A stretch of DNA of 64,000 bases from contig NZ_BOMS01000102.1 in the NCBI RefSeq assembly GCF_016862315.1, forward strand, positions 1 to 64,000, written 5' to 3'. The translations under genes and the position numbers were made by a program. The stretch is from Actinoplanes palleronii. Lineage in GTDB: Bacteria > Actinomycetota > Actinomycetes > Mycobacteriales > Micromonosporaceae. Shown in pieces: positions 24,059-31,744 of the stretch (position 1 is the stretch's first letter; each line of letters starts with the position of its first letter). The notes under the pieces are model-generated. The model searched no databases and was not told where the DNA came from. It saw nothing but the letters and a program-made list of their open reading frames with translations.

Positions 24059-24118
24059 GCAACCGAAGGTTGCGCCAGCCGTGGCGGCAGGCTAGCGTTA
24101 TGTGCAACCAAAGGTTGC
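24059..24118. promoter_or_regulatory. paired ArsR-type operators around a -10 box
   Basis: Two near-identical palindromes, GCAACC-GAA-GGTTGC (24059-24073) and GCAACC-AAA-GGTTGC (24104-24118), each preceded by TGT, 45 bp apart. A -10 like TAGCGT (24093-24098) lies between them. They precede the SRPBCC-arsR operon and are the likely autoregulatory sites of its ArsR protein. The open frame through this stretch is not coding. Confidence 0.75.
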
Positions 24119-24129
24119 AGGAGGGTGTC

Positions 24130-24591
24130 ATGGAGCTGGGAAGCATCGAGCGCGAGATCTTCGTCGACGCGTCGCCGGAGGTGGTCTTCGAGGTGGTCAG
24201 CAGCCCGGAGCACATCAAGGGCTGGTGGCCGGACGACGCCGACTACCAGGCCGTTCCCGGGTCGGCCGGGACGATCAGCTTCGGGGACTGCGACGCGGGC
24301 GGCAAGTCGGAGACGTTCACGGTCGTCGCCGTCGAGCCGCCGACGACGTTCTCGTTCCGCTGGACGCATCCGGTCGGTGTGGCCGCCGCGGTGGACAACT
24401 CGCTGCTGGTCACGTTCGATCTGACCGCGAGCGGCGGCGGCACGCTGGTGAGGATGACCGAGACCGGGTTCCGCGAGCGGGGCTGGTCGCAGGCGCTGAT
24501 CGAGGAGCAGTACCAGGCGCACGTCACCGGGTGGGACTTCTTCCTGCCGCGGCTCGCGCCCTACGCCGGGTCGCTCCAGGTCCGGAAATGA
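24130..24591 (+). CDS. SRPBCC (AHSA1-like) domain protein
   Basis: Protein of 153 aa with one START/Bet v1-like ligand-binding domain: 'IEREIFVDASPEVVFEVVSS', 'IKGWWPDDADYQAVPGSAG' and the C-terminal helix 'ALIEEQYQAHVTGWDFFLPR'. Such AHSA1 proteins are often co-operonic with an ArsR regulator, as here, and bind unknown hydrophobic ligands. The start is ATG 24130 with GGAGGG upstream; a longer frame upstream would read through the operators. Confidence 0.9.
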   Translation: MELGSIEREIFVDASPEVVFEVVSSPEHIKGWWPDDADYQAVPGSAGTISFGDCDAGGKSETFTVVAVEPPTTFSFRWTHPVGVAAAVDNSLLVTFDLTASGGGTLVRMTETGFRERGWSQALIEEQYQAHVTGWDFFLPRLAPYAGSLQVRK

Positions 24592-24920
24592 CCACCGCGG
24601 TCGACGACGATCTCTGGTCGGCGATCGGCGACCCGACCCGGCGGCGGATGCTCGACCTGCTGCTCGTCGCGGGGGAGGGCACCGCGACGTCGCTCAGCCA
24701 GCAGATGACGGTGACCCGGCAGGCGGTCGCCAAGCACCTCGGCGTGCTCGACCGGGCCGGCCTGGTCCGGGGCGCGGCGGCCGGCCGGGAGAAGCGGTAC
24801 CGGGTCGACGACGCGCAGCTGGCCCGGGCGGTGGCCCAGCTGTCGTCGGTCGGCGCGGCGTGGGACGCCCGGTTGCGGCGGATCAAGCAGATCGCCGAGG
24901 CGATCCAACAGGATCGATGA
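24588..24920 (+). CDS. ArsR family repressor
   Basis: Protein of 110 aa: 'LWSAIGDPTRRRMLDLLL', the recognition helix region 'QMTVTRQAVAKHLGVLDRAG' and the wing 'GREKRYRVDDAQL'. It belongs to the metal-independent ArsR subgroup paired with SRPBCC proteins. The ATG overlaps the SRPBCC stop (ATGA). It probably binds the two GCAACC-N3-GGTTGC sites upstream. Confidence 0.92.
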   Translation: MTTAVDDDLWSAIGDPTRRRMLDLLLVAGEGTATSLSQQMTVTRQAVAKHLGVLDRAGLVRGAAAGREKRYRVDDAQLARAVAQLSSVGAAWDARLRRIKQIAEAIQQDR

Positions 24921-24970
24921 CCTTTATCGGTACGGGGTGCCGGCCGACCCGCGCCCCGTACCGAAAAGGA
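24921..24970. terminator. bidirectional terminator arsR / pentapeptide gene
   Basis: Stem CGGTACGGGGTG (24928-24939) with CGCCCCGTACCG (24952-24963), one G-U, extended by flanking CCTTT/AAAGG. It lies in the 81-bp gap between convergent genes. Confidence 0.85.
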
Positions 24971-25001
24971 TCAGTCTTGGTAGGAGGTGGAGTCCTCGCT
25001 G

Positions 25002-25922
25002 TCAGCCGCAGGCGGCACGGCCACTCTCGCTCGGTGTGTTCCAGCCGATTATCGCTCGAGCGGCAGGCCCGTCGATGTGTACGCCGCTGACCACGGCACC
25101 CGTCAGGTTGGCGCCGGTCAGGTCTGCGCCGGTGAGATTCGCCCCGGCGAGGCAGGCGTCGGTCAGGATGCCCTTGGGGAGGTCGGCGCCGGCCAGCACC
25201 GCGCCGCGAAGGTCGGCGCCGCGCAGCTGTACACCGGCCATCTTGGCTCCGCTCAGATCCGCTCCGGCCAGGCTGCCACCGTCGAGGATGGCTCGGATCA
25301 GGGTGATGCCGGACGCGTGGGCACCGTCGAGTGCCGCATTGGTGATGCTCTGGCCGGTGAGGTCCGCACTGCGGAGATCGGCTCCGGCGCCCCAGCCGCT
25401 GTTCAGCATGGCCACTAGCTCGGCCGGCGAGCTCGGCGTGGCGGAGGGCCTGACCGATGCGACGGCCGCGGCGGTGCGCACCGGCTCGTCCGGCAGGACT
25501 TTCATCTGCCAGCCCACGAACGCGACGCCGATGAGGCCGGTCGAGACCGCCAGGACGGCTACTTTGGTGGGGCGCTCGAAGGTGGCACCGCCGACCACCA
25601 TCACAATCGTCGCTACTGCCGCGATGCCGGCGGCGGTTACTCCGAATGCGCCGAACAGCTGGCTCGCGAGGGCCAGGAGCCCGAGCACGACCAGCGGCCA
25701 GAGCCACAGGACTCCGTCGAACCAGCGCCGGTCTGAGGGAACGCCAGCGGTTCGAGGGGTGATCGTGGGGGCCGTGCCGGGACCCTCGGCTGTCCGACCG
25801 GCAGGGTTGCCCGTGGCTGCCGGGTCGTGGTCTGTCCGCTCCGGCGGTGCGGCGTCGGGAGGAAGTGGGCCCGGGTCCTCGGTCACGCTGGCATCTTGCC
25901 AGGCGTCGTGGTTCTGCTGCAC
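25002..25922 (-). CDS. membrane-anchored pentapeptide-repeat protein
   Basis: Protein of 306 aa. A Pro/Thr-rich N-terminal tail (1-65) is followed by three hydrophobic segments ('LWLWPLVVLGLLALASQLFG', 'GIAAVATIVMVVGG', 'VAVLAVSTGLIGVAFVG'). A C-terminal region of A(D/N)LxG-type repeats ('GADLRGAVLAGADL', 'GANLTGADLTGANLTGAV') should form a right-handed quadrilateral beta-helix. Such helices are protein- or DNA-mimic scaffolds; the role here is unknown. The GTG start is immediately after the stop of the membrane gene upstream. Last gene of a three-gene operon. Confidence 0.82.
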   Translation of the reverse strand: MQQNHDAWQDASVTEDPGPLPPDAAPPERTDHDPAATGNPAGRTAEGPGTAPTITPRTAGVPSDRRWFDGVLWLWPLVVLGLLALASQLFGAFGVTAAGIAAVATIVMVVGGATFERPTKVAVLAVSTGLIGVAFVGWQMKVLPDEPVRTAAAVASVRPSATPSSPAELVAMLNSGWGAGADLRSADLTGQSITNAALDGAHASGITLIRAILDGGSLAGADLSGAKMAGVQLRGADLRGAVLAGADLPKGILTDACLAGANLTGADLTGANLTGAVVSGVHIDGPAARAIIGWNTPSESGRAACG

Positions 25923-26942
25923 CTACTCCGGAGCGTCAGGTGGCGTCCGGTCGGACGGTGGCGCAGGCGTCCCGGCCGCCGGTGACTCGGGCCGTTCATA
26001 GGTCAACCAGGCACTGTCGTTCATGCGGAACAGTTCCATCAGGGACCGATTCAGCTGTCGTTCGGCAAGGGTGTTCGGAGGATGGGGCAGGTGCAGGCGC
26101 TCGTACAGGGCGAAGCGGCCGAGGTCCGTCAGGACGGCGAGGCTCATGCCGTATTCGTGTGCGAGTGCCACCGCGCCGCGGTAGGAGAGATACGCGACCG
26201 AGTACGGCGCCGCGGCGAGCAACAGCCACGCCCCGTTGCTGCTCATCACGACGACAGTCACCAGCGTTGCCAGCAGGGCCAGGAACGAGGTCCGCAGGGC
26301 GAGTTCCATCTGTACGCGCTGGTTCTGTACGTAGTCGATCTCGGGCTGGCCGGCCACCATGACCAGCCGTGGCACGGTCACCAGTGGATCCAGTCCGTAC
26401 GGCCGGGCAATGGCGTCCTCGTAGCGGCGCAACACGTTCCCGAGCCGCGTCGGCAGTTCGCGGCCCAGGTCGGGTTCGGGATATGCCGCCAGCTCGCGCT
26501 GGATCTCGTCAGCGGTCATCCCGGCTCGGATCTCGTCGGGGGAGGCGCTGTAACGCCGTCGGGGATCACGGCCGGTGAGTCCGGGCCGTGCCTTTCCGTG
26601 GCGGCGGATCAGCGTGCGGCGGCGTTGCCGGTGGTGGATGGTGCGGATCAGCGCGAGTTCGACGGCGAGCCGGGAGCTACCCCAATATCCCTCGAAGAGC
26701 TGGATGAGCGGGAATTGCAGAGGATTCAGGGCCAGCGCGAGTACCAGCGCGCCGATGCCCAGTGCGGCGAGTCCAGCGGGGTCGAAGTCCGTCGCCTTCG
26801 ACCAGTCGACCGGCTCGGTGGGGGCTCCGGTGCGGAACAGCAGGTAGAGGTACGAGACGAAGACCGTCGCAGGAAGGGCGCTGACCACACTGAAGTAGCG
26901 TCCGATCCGTCCTGCTCCGGAACTGACGACGTCGGTGCTCAT
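25923..26942 (-). CDS. integral membrane protein, unknown function
   Basis: Protein of 339 aa that I do not recognise. Hydrophobic segments: about residues 17-36, about 54-75, and a pair at about 215-255 ('SFLALLATLVTVVVMSS', 'WLLLAAAPYSVAYLSY'). The middle region (100-210) is hydrophilic and charged, with an Arg-rich stretch 'HHRQRRRTLIRRHGKARPG', and is probably cytoplasmic. The C-terminus is Pro-rich. The start overlaps the stop of the Cys-rich gene upstream (ATGA), and the stop abuts the pentapeptide gene, so all three are co-translated. Confidence 0.75.
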   Translation of the reverse strand: MSTDVVSSGAGRIGRYFSVVSALPATVFVSYLYLLFRTGAPTEPVDWSKATDFDPAGLAALGIGALVLALALNPLQFPLIQLFEGYWGSSRLAVELALIRTIHHRQRRRTLIRRHGKARPGLTGRDPRRRYSASPDEIRAGMTADEIQRELAAYPEPDLGRELPTRLGNVLRRYEDAIARPYGLDPLVTVPRLVMVAGQPEIDYVQNQRVQMELALRTSFLALLATLVTVVVMSSNGAWLLLAAAPYSVAYLSYRGAVALAHEYGMSLAVLTDLGRFALYERLHLPHPPNTLAERQLNRSLMELFRMNDSAWLTYERPESPAAGTPAPPSDRTPPDAPE

Positions 26943-27454
26943 CTCCGGCCCGGCGGTGGCTCAGTGCACGACTCGCACCGTTGTTCGCCCCCTTCCCTCG
27001 CCCTGACCAGATTTCCGAACTGGCAACTCGGGCACCCTCTCGTGGTGACGTAGAACCACGTCCCGTCGTGGTGGCACCGGAGCCAGCGTGGATCCAGCCC
27101 GGCCCGGGCCTGCCCGAGACCCCAGCAGTGCGGGCACAGGTGGCCGTCGAAGGAGTGCAAGCCGGTGTTGCACTGCCATCGTGATCCGGGGACGGTGCGG
27201 TATGCGGTGCCGCCGCAGGGGCACACGCACCACAGGAACAGCCGGTCGAAAGTCTCGCAGAGACCGGCATGCCGGCCCGGTATCTGTCGCGCCGGATCGG
27301 CACAGCCCGCGTACGGGCAGGGAACCGTGGTGAGCTGCCCGCCCAGTGGTCCGGGCGGGATGTTCCCGGTGGAGGATGCCAGCATGATGGTCGGCATCAG
27401 CAAGAGCAGTTCCGTGACGGCGTTGCGGGACGGGGCGGATTGCCGACAGCCCAT
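26939..27454 (-). CDS. Cys/His-rich zinc-ribbon-like protein
   Basis: Protein of 171 aa with at least twelve cysteines in paired motifs ('CPYAGC', 'CVCPCGG', 'CPHCWG', 'RCHHDG', 'CPSCQFG', 'RCESC'). This pattern points to several zinc ribbons or knuckles. I recognise no family and see no catalytic motif. The N-terminal 'ELLLLMPTIMLASS' is mildly hydrophobic. ATG 27454 has GAGGGGG upstream; ATG 27397 ('MPTIMLASS') is an alternative. First gene of the operon with the membrane and pentapeptide proteins, and divergent from the exonuclease fusion. Confidence 0.68.
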   Translation of the reverse strand: MGCRQSAPSRNAVTELLLLMPTIMLASSTGNIPPGPLGGQLTTVPCPYAGCADPARQIPGRHAGLCETFDRLFLWCVCPCGGTAYRTVPGSRWQCNTGLHSFDGHLCPHCWGLGQARAGLDPRWLRCHHDGTWFYVTTRGCPSCQFGNLVRAREGGEQRCESCTEPPPGRR

Positions 27455-27717
27455 CAGCCACCCCCTCGTCGGCTCCTATCGTCAGGCTAGGAACCCGTCG
27501 GCATGGTCGGAACCGCCGTTCAGCCGATAGTTACTGATCGATATCAATAGCGGTCTACCGGCGTCGGCGGCATCAGGGTGGACACGGCACGGGGGTACTT
27601 GAGGCTCACGGTCGTGCTGTGTGGAGGATGCGCGCATGGCGACACGTTTGCACTTTCCTGGTCGTGTGGTGCGCGGGCCGCTCTTTCCGGTGGCTGTGGA
27701 GCGGGGAATGGTGTGAC

Positions 27718-27723
27718 TAGCGT
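27718..27723 (+). promoter_or_regulatory. -10 box of leaderless exonuclease-fusion transcript
   Basis: TAGCGT lies 8 nt before the GTG at 27732. The 277-bp divergent region 27455-27731 also holds an AT-rich patch near 27525-27555 (TACTGATCGATATCAATAG), unusual for this genome and a likely site for the promoter of the Cys-rich operon. Confidence 0.45.
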
Positions 27724-27731
27724 GCCTGGTC

Positions 27732-30050
27732 GTGGTAGATCGTTTCGGCGCGGCCGACTCTGTGGACGTACGGCATCTGGTTGAGGTGCACCGGGAGAAC
27801 TTTGTTGTTGCGCGGCCTCGGGTCGCGGTGGCGGCACCGCTACCGGATCGTGAGGCTGTGTACCGGCATTACGAAAAGCATGCCCTGCGTGGTGTCGGAT
27901 TGTTTGATCGGGCGGGGCGGGCCCGTGCGCGTCAGACGGCTGCTGAGTACACCGAGCAGTGGCTCGCGGTGCAGCGGGCTGAAGGCGAAGCGCAGCGGAT
28001 CGCGCAGCAAGCCGGTTTCGATGATCAGTGGCAGCGGCTTGTCGGCAACGACGAGGACACCGTTCTCGGAGTCCTCGCGGCGGCATTTGAGGCAGTGCCG
28101 GGTTGCGCTCCCGTCGCGTCTCTTACTGTCGACGAGGATCGGGTAGGGCTGGCGTTGGTCGCGGCGACGGACAATGTGGTGCCGGCTGGGTTGACCGGCA
28201 GCCAACGCGCAGGGGTCTATCAGACGATGGTGAAAAGCCATGCGCTCGCGGCGGCCAAGCAGACCTTCGCGCTGGCGCCGGGTCTGACATTGGCGCGGGT
28301 GGTGGTGGTCCGCAACGACCTCAGGCGGCCCTGCATTCTTTCGTTCGCGGTGACTCGGGCGGCGGTGGAGAGCATCCGGTGGGATGTGGCCGGTGCCGAT
28401 GAGATCGTCGCGTCGGTCGCCTCCGAGGTGCTGGTCGAGCGCGATGGCGTGTTTGGCGATCTCGGACCAGTCGATGCCCTGATGAACGAGGTATACGCAG
28501 AACTGGCCGCGGGCGCGCGGCGTGCTCTCGCCGACATGGCGGCGGGGGAGCCCGAGGCGGCGGCCGAGTATCCGGCCGGGTTCGCGGTAGTCGATGTGGA
28601 GACCAGCGGGCTGTCGCCGGAGTACGACCGGATCGTCGAGGTCGCCGTCGTCGGAACCGACCGGAACGGAAACGTCGTCGATGAGTGGACGACGCTGGTG
28701 AATCCGGACGGACCGGTGGGCCGGACCGACCTTCACCGGATTTCTGTCGCTGACGTGGCTGACGCGCCTCGCTTCTCGGACATCGTCGGGGAGCTGACCC
28801 GCCGGGTGGCAGGACGGGTGATCGTCGGTCATAACGTGCAGTTCGATCTTCGGTTCCTGCACGCGGAATTCGCTCGGGCACGGCTGCGGATGCCGCAGGT
28901 GGTGTCGTTGTGTACCTATCAGGAGAGCCACGGGTATCTCCCCGGCTTGCGTCGGCGGCGCCTCCCGGACTGCTGCCACGCCGCGGGCGTGGTACTCACC
29001 GACGCCCACGCGGCACTGGAAGACGCCCGGGCGGCCGCGGGATTGCTGCGTGTCTATCTGGGGTCCGGGCACGACCTTGTCGACACACATCGGCGACTGC
29101 CTCAGCATGCCGCACGGATCGGATGGCCGCGGGTGACCGGGACCGGCGCAGCGGTCAAAGTCCGGCCTCCGGCGGTCCCGCCGCCGATCCCGGCGCCCGC
29201 CGGCGCGCTCGCCGCGTTGCTGGAGGATCTGCCGATCTCGGATCTTCTCTCGGAGGAGGCGCCGCTGTCCGCCGCCGGTTATGTCGAACTTCTCGCTGAA
29301 GCGCTTGAGGACGGCGTTCTCACCGCGGAAGAGGCGGCCGCGCTCGCCGAGCATGCCCGGTTCGCCGGCCTCACTCGTTCCGACGTGGATGCCGCGCATC
29401 GCGGGTTCGTGCTGGCCTTGGCTCGCACGGCAGTGGCGGACGGCCGGGTTTCGGTCGACGAGCGGCGCGAGTTGAACAACGCCGCGGACATGCTCGGTCT
29501 GCCGGAGGGCTTGGTCAAGCGGCTGCTGTCCGAGGCGGACTCGGAATGGGTTGCGCAGCTGAGCCGTGCGTGCCGGCCTTTGCCGGGCGGATGGGCTCAT
29601 GGTGAGCCGCTGCGAGTGGGTCAGAAGGTGGCCTTCACCGGCGGCGACCCGGTCCGTCGCGAACGCCTGGAGATCGCCGCGCAGGCGGCCGGGCTCCGGG
29701 TGATGAACAACGTGTCGAGGCTGACAACGGTGCTGGTGACGCCGGAGGCGCAGCCGGATTCCCGCAAGGGTGAGGCTGCTCGTCAGCACGGCACCCGCAT
29801 CGTGCGGCCAGGTGTGTTCGAGCAGCTTGTCGCGAACGTCCAGGCGGCGGCACCGGAGATGTCGGTGGCGCCGAACGCCGAGCCTGAGGTGGCTGTAGCG
29901 GCGGTGACCGGCAGGCGAGTGCCGGGTGTGCCGGCTTCGCCGGCGATCATCCGAGCGTGGGCGCGGGAGAACGGCTACGTCGTCGGACCACGAGGGCGCC
30001 TGCCGCAGGATATCCAAGCCGCGTTCGTCGCCGCTCAGGGAGCGATATAG
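27732..30050 (+). CDS. DEDDh exonuclease-TerB-BRCT-Lsr2 fusion protein
   Basis: Protein of 772 aa. Residues 1-280 are an unrecognised alpha/beta region. Residues 284-445 are a DnaQ-type 3'-5' exonuclease with all acidic ligands: Asp288/Glu290 ('VVDVETSG'), Asp372 ('GHNVQFDLRF'), His426 and Asp431 ('DAHAALEDA'). About 515-597 is TerB-like ('DGVLTAEEAAALAEHARFAG', 'DGRVSVDERRELN'). About 625-700 is a BRCT domain ('GQKVAFTGGDPVRRERLE'). The last 38 residues ('IIRAWARENGYVVGPRGRLP') match the AT-hook-like DNA-binding domain of Lsr2. It should degrade or process DNA or RNA at AT-rich or silenced loci. Start GTG 27732, 8 nt after a TAGCGT box, probably leaderless. Confidence 0.85.
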   Translation: MVDRFGAADSVDVRHLVEVHRENFVVARPRVAVAAPLPDREAVYRHYEKHALRGVGLFDRAGRARARQTAAEYTEQWLAVQRAEGEAQRIAQQAGFDDQWQRLVGNDEDTVLGVLAAAFEAVPGCAPVASLTVDEDRVGLALVAATDNVVPAGLTGSQRAGVYQTMVKSHALAAAKQTFALAPGLTLARVVVVRNDLRRPCILSFAVTRAAVESIRWDVAGADEIVASVASEVLVERDGVFGDLGPVDALMNEVYAELAAGARRALADMAAGEPEAAAEYPAGFAVVDVETSGLSPEYDRIVEVAVVGTDRNGNVVDEWTTLVNPDGPVGRTDLHRISVADVADAPRFSDIVGELTRRVAGRVIVGHNVQFDLRFLHAEFARARLRMPQVVSLCTYQESHGYLPGLRRRRLPDCCHAAGVVLTDAHAALEDARAAAGLLRVYLGSGHDLVDTHRRLPQHAARIGWPRVTGTGAAVKVRPPAVPPPIPAPAGALAALLEDLPISDLLSEEAPLSAAGYVELLAEALEDGVLTAEEAAALAEHARFAGLTRSDVDAAHRGFVLALARTAVADGRVSVDERRELNNAADMLGLPEGLVKRLLSEADSEWVAQLSRACRPLPGGWAHGEPLRVGQKVAFTGGDPVRRERLEIAAQAAGLRVMNNVSRLTTVLVTPEAQPDSRKGEAARQHGTRIVRPGVFEQLVANVQAAAPEMSVAPNAEPEVAVAAVTGRRVPGVPASPAIIRAWARENGYVVGPRGRLPQDIQAAFVAAQGAI

Positions 30051-30115
30051 ATCTCGTGCTGACCCGTGTCAGCCTCGCGGCTCACCCTGCCGCGGGGCTG
30101 GCCTGGTTCTCGCGT

Positions 30116-30562
30116 TCAGGAGACGCAGAATTCGTTGCCTTCGGGGTCGGTGAGGACGGTCCACTCGCCGCCGGGTTCTTTGACGTGGCGGAGCAGTGTG
30201 GCGCCGTGTTTCTGCAGCCGGGCTACCGTCTCATCGCGCCGGCCCTCGGAGTGGACGTCGACGTGGAGCCGGTTTTTCACTGTTTTTGCCTCGGGAACCC
30301 GGGTGAACAGCAGCCGGCGGCCCTGGCCGGTGCCGCTGACCGGGTCGAACGGGTCGTCGGGGTGGCGAACGGCGGCGTAGTCACGCCAGTACCGCCGGCT
30401 CTGGAACTCGATGGTCAAGCTCTCCGGGGCTGCCTTGGCGGCGAGGAGCTGTTCGATCAGCGGGCTGTTGTCCTCGATCACGTACTCCAGTGCTTCGGAC
30501 CAGAACACCGCCTGCTGGTGCGGATCGCCCGCGTCGATGACCAGCTTCCAACCGAGTGCCAT
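30116..30562 (-). CDS. VOC/glyoxalase-like protein
   Basis: Protein of 148 aa with the two betaalphabetabetabeta modules of the vicinal-oxygen-chelate fold: 'WKLVIDAGDPHQQAVFWSEAL' in the first, and 'KNRLHVDVHSEGRRDETVARL' with 'WTVLTDPEGNEFCVS' in the second. This is the actinobacterial VOC subgroup of unknown substrate. I chose ATG 30562 because AGGAAG is at better distance than for ATG 30568. A decayed relative lies 120 bp upstream on the same strand. Confidence 0.88.
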   Translation of the reverse strand: MALGWKLVIDAGDPHQQAVFWSEALEYVIEDNSPLIEQLLAAKAAPESLTIEFQSRRYWRDYAAVRHPDDPFDPVSGTGQGRRLLFTRVPEAKTVKNRLHVDVHSEGRRDETVARLQKHGATLLRHVKEPGGEWTVLTDPEGNEFCVS

Positions 30563-30685
30563 GAACATCTCTTCCTGCTCGGGACCGCGCCGCGCGCAGC
30601 CTCATGATTACCGTCCGTCCTGCCATCGGCAGCAACGAGAGGCAGAATCCTTACAGGGCGCAAGGGTGAAAGTCACGCATGGTAA

Positions 30686-30965
30686 TTATGCCGCGAAATT
30701 GATTCTTGGTTCATCACACTTACCCTCCGGGATGCGCTGGAAGAACAGGCGCGGGCCGGTGGCCTTGGGGTCGGCCGCGGCCGAGGCGTCGTTGCGGCGT
30801 TCCGGGGGGGACGCCCCACGCGTCCAGGGCCTGCTCCCAGGAGTCGAAGCCGGGCGGTGGGGGCTGCACCTGATAGCCGAGAGCCTCGGCCCAGAACGCG
30901 GCGAGCGCGCCCGGGTCGGCGCAGTCGAAGGTGATCTGAACTTCGCGTGCGATGTCTGGAGGCAT
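30686..30965 (-). pseudogene. frameshifted and truncated VOC gene
   Basis: The frame from 30965 gives a normal VOC N-terminus ('AREVQITFDCADPGALAAFW', then 'GYQVQPPPPGFDSWEQALDA') and is then lost at a run of seven G (30804-30810). The family continuation is in another frame ('RRNDASAAADPKATGPRLFF', 'QRIPEGK'), after which similarity ends and an unrelated tail follows. The whole second VOC module is missing. This is a degraded paralogue of the gene at 30116-30562, or a recent frameshift plus deletion. Confidence 0.8.
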
Positions 30966-31002
30966 CCCTCGAGCTTGCCGCAGATAGCGGTCAGGTCCCG
31001 TC

Positions 31003-31632
31003 CTAATCCGTGCCGGGGACGTTGTCGTTCAGCCATCCGCGCAGCGGCAGGCTCGCGCGCAGGAAGCCGACGATCCGGGTCTTGGCGGCCGCGGTGCCCA
31101 GCCAGGCGGCCGGTGGCCAGTCGTGCCAGGTGGTCAGTCCCTTGTGCCGGAGCAGCTCGATGCGCGGATGGTCCTTCGGGTAGCCGCGCGGCGCGGTCTT
31201 GAGGCTGCCGTGCCCGACCACCTTGACGCCGGCCTTCTCGGTCGCGGCGATGATCTCGGTCAGCTCGGTGCCGGTGCCGGCCGCCGCGACCGCGCCGCGG
31301 TAGCGGGCCAGCTGGCCGGGGTCCATCTGGTACATCCCGGACCCGGCGGCCAGCCCGTCCGCGGACAGCTGGAGGTAGCCGCCGTCGGTCAGCCACGCCC
31401 CGAGGTGCGTCTTGTACGGCGTCTTGTCCTTGCTGAACCGCACGTCCCGGTACGGCCGGAAGATCTTCCCGGGCCCGAACTCCGGCTCCAGCTCGTCGAG
31501 CAGCGCGAGCATCGGCCCGCGCACCTGGGCCTCGTAGAACTCCAGGTGCTTGGTCCAGTACGTCTTGGAGTTGTCGGCGGCGAGCCCCTCGTAGAACTCG
31601 AGCGCCTCCACCGGCCAGCCACGGAACGTCAT
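31003..31632 (-). CDS. DUF2461 (TIGR02453) family protein
   Basis: Protein of 209 aa. 'FYEGLAADNSKTYWTKHLEF', 'KIFRPYRDVRFSKDKTPYKT' and 'YLQLSADGLAAGSGMYQMDP' are the signature blocks of DUF2461, a widespread family of unknown biochemistry. The start at ATG 31632 ('MTFRGWPVEALEF') agrees with the family N-terminus; the frame is open upstream to 31785 without family-like sequence. The gene stands alone between the VOC remnant and the NLR-like gene. Confidence 0.87.
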   Translation of the reverse strand: MTFRGWPVEALEFYEGLAADNSKTYWTKHLEFYEAQVRGPMLALLDELEPEFGPGKIFRPYRDVRFSKDKTPYKTHLGAWLTDGGYLQLSADGLAAGSGMYQMDPGQLARYRGAVAAAGTGTELTEIIAATEKAGVKVVGHGSLKTAPRGYPKDHPRIELLRHKGLTTWHDWPPAAWLGTAAAKTRIVGFLRASLPLRGWLNDNVPGTD

Positions 31633-31744
31633 AGGGGTCACGGTAGGGCACGTACATGACCCGTGCAGCGACCGTTTCTCGGCGAGCGGGCAGGAGCCGC
31701 GGCATCCGGTGCTGAGGATCAGGAGTCTTGACCGTTGGCTGCGG

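Noticed and set aside
24055..24129. N-terminal extension of the SRPBCC protein
   Set aside because: The extra codons are a readthrough of the two palindromic operators; the ATG at 24130 has a strong ribosome binding site and fits the family.
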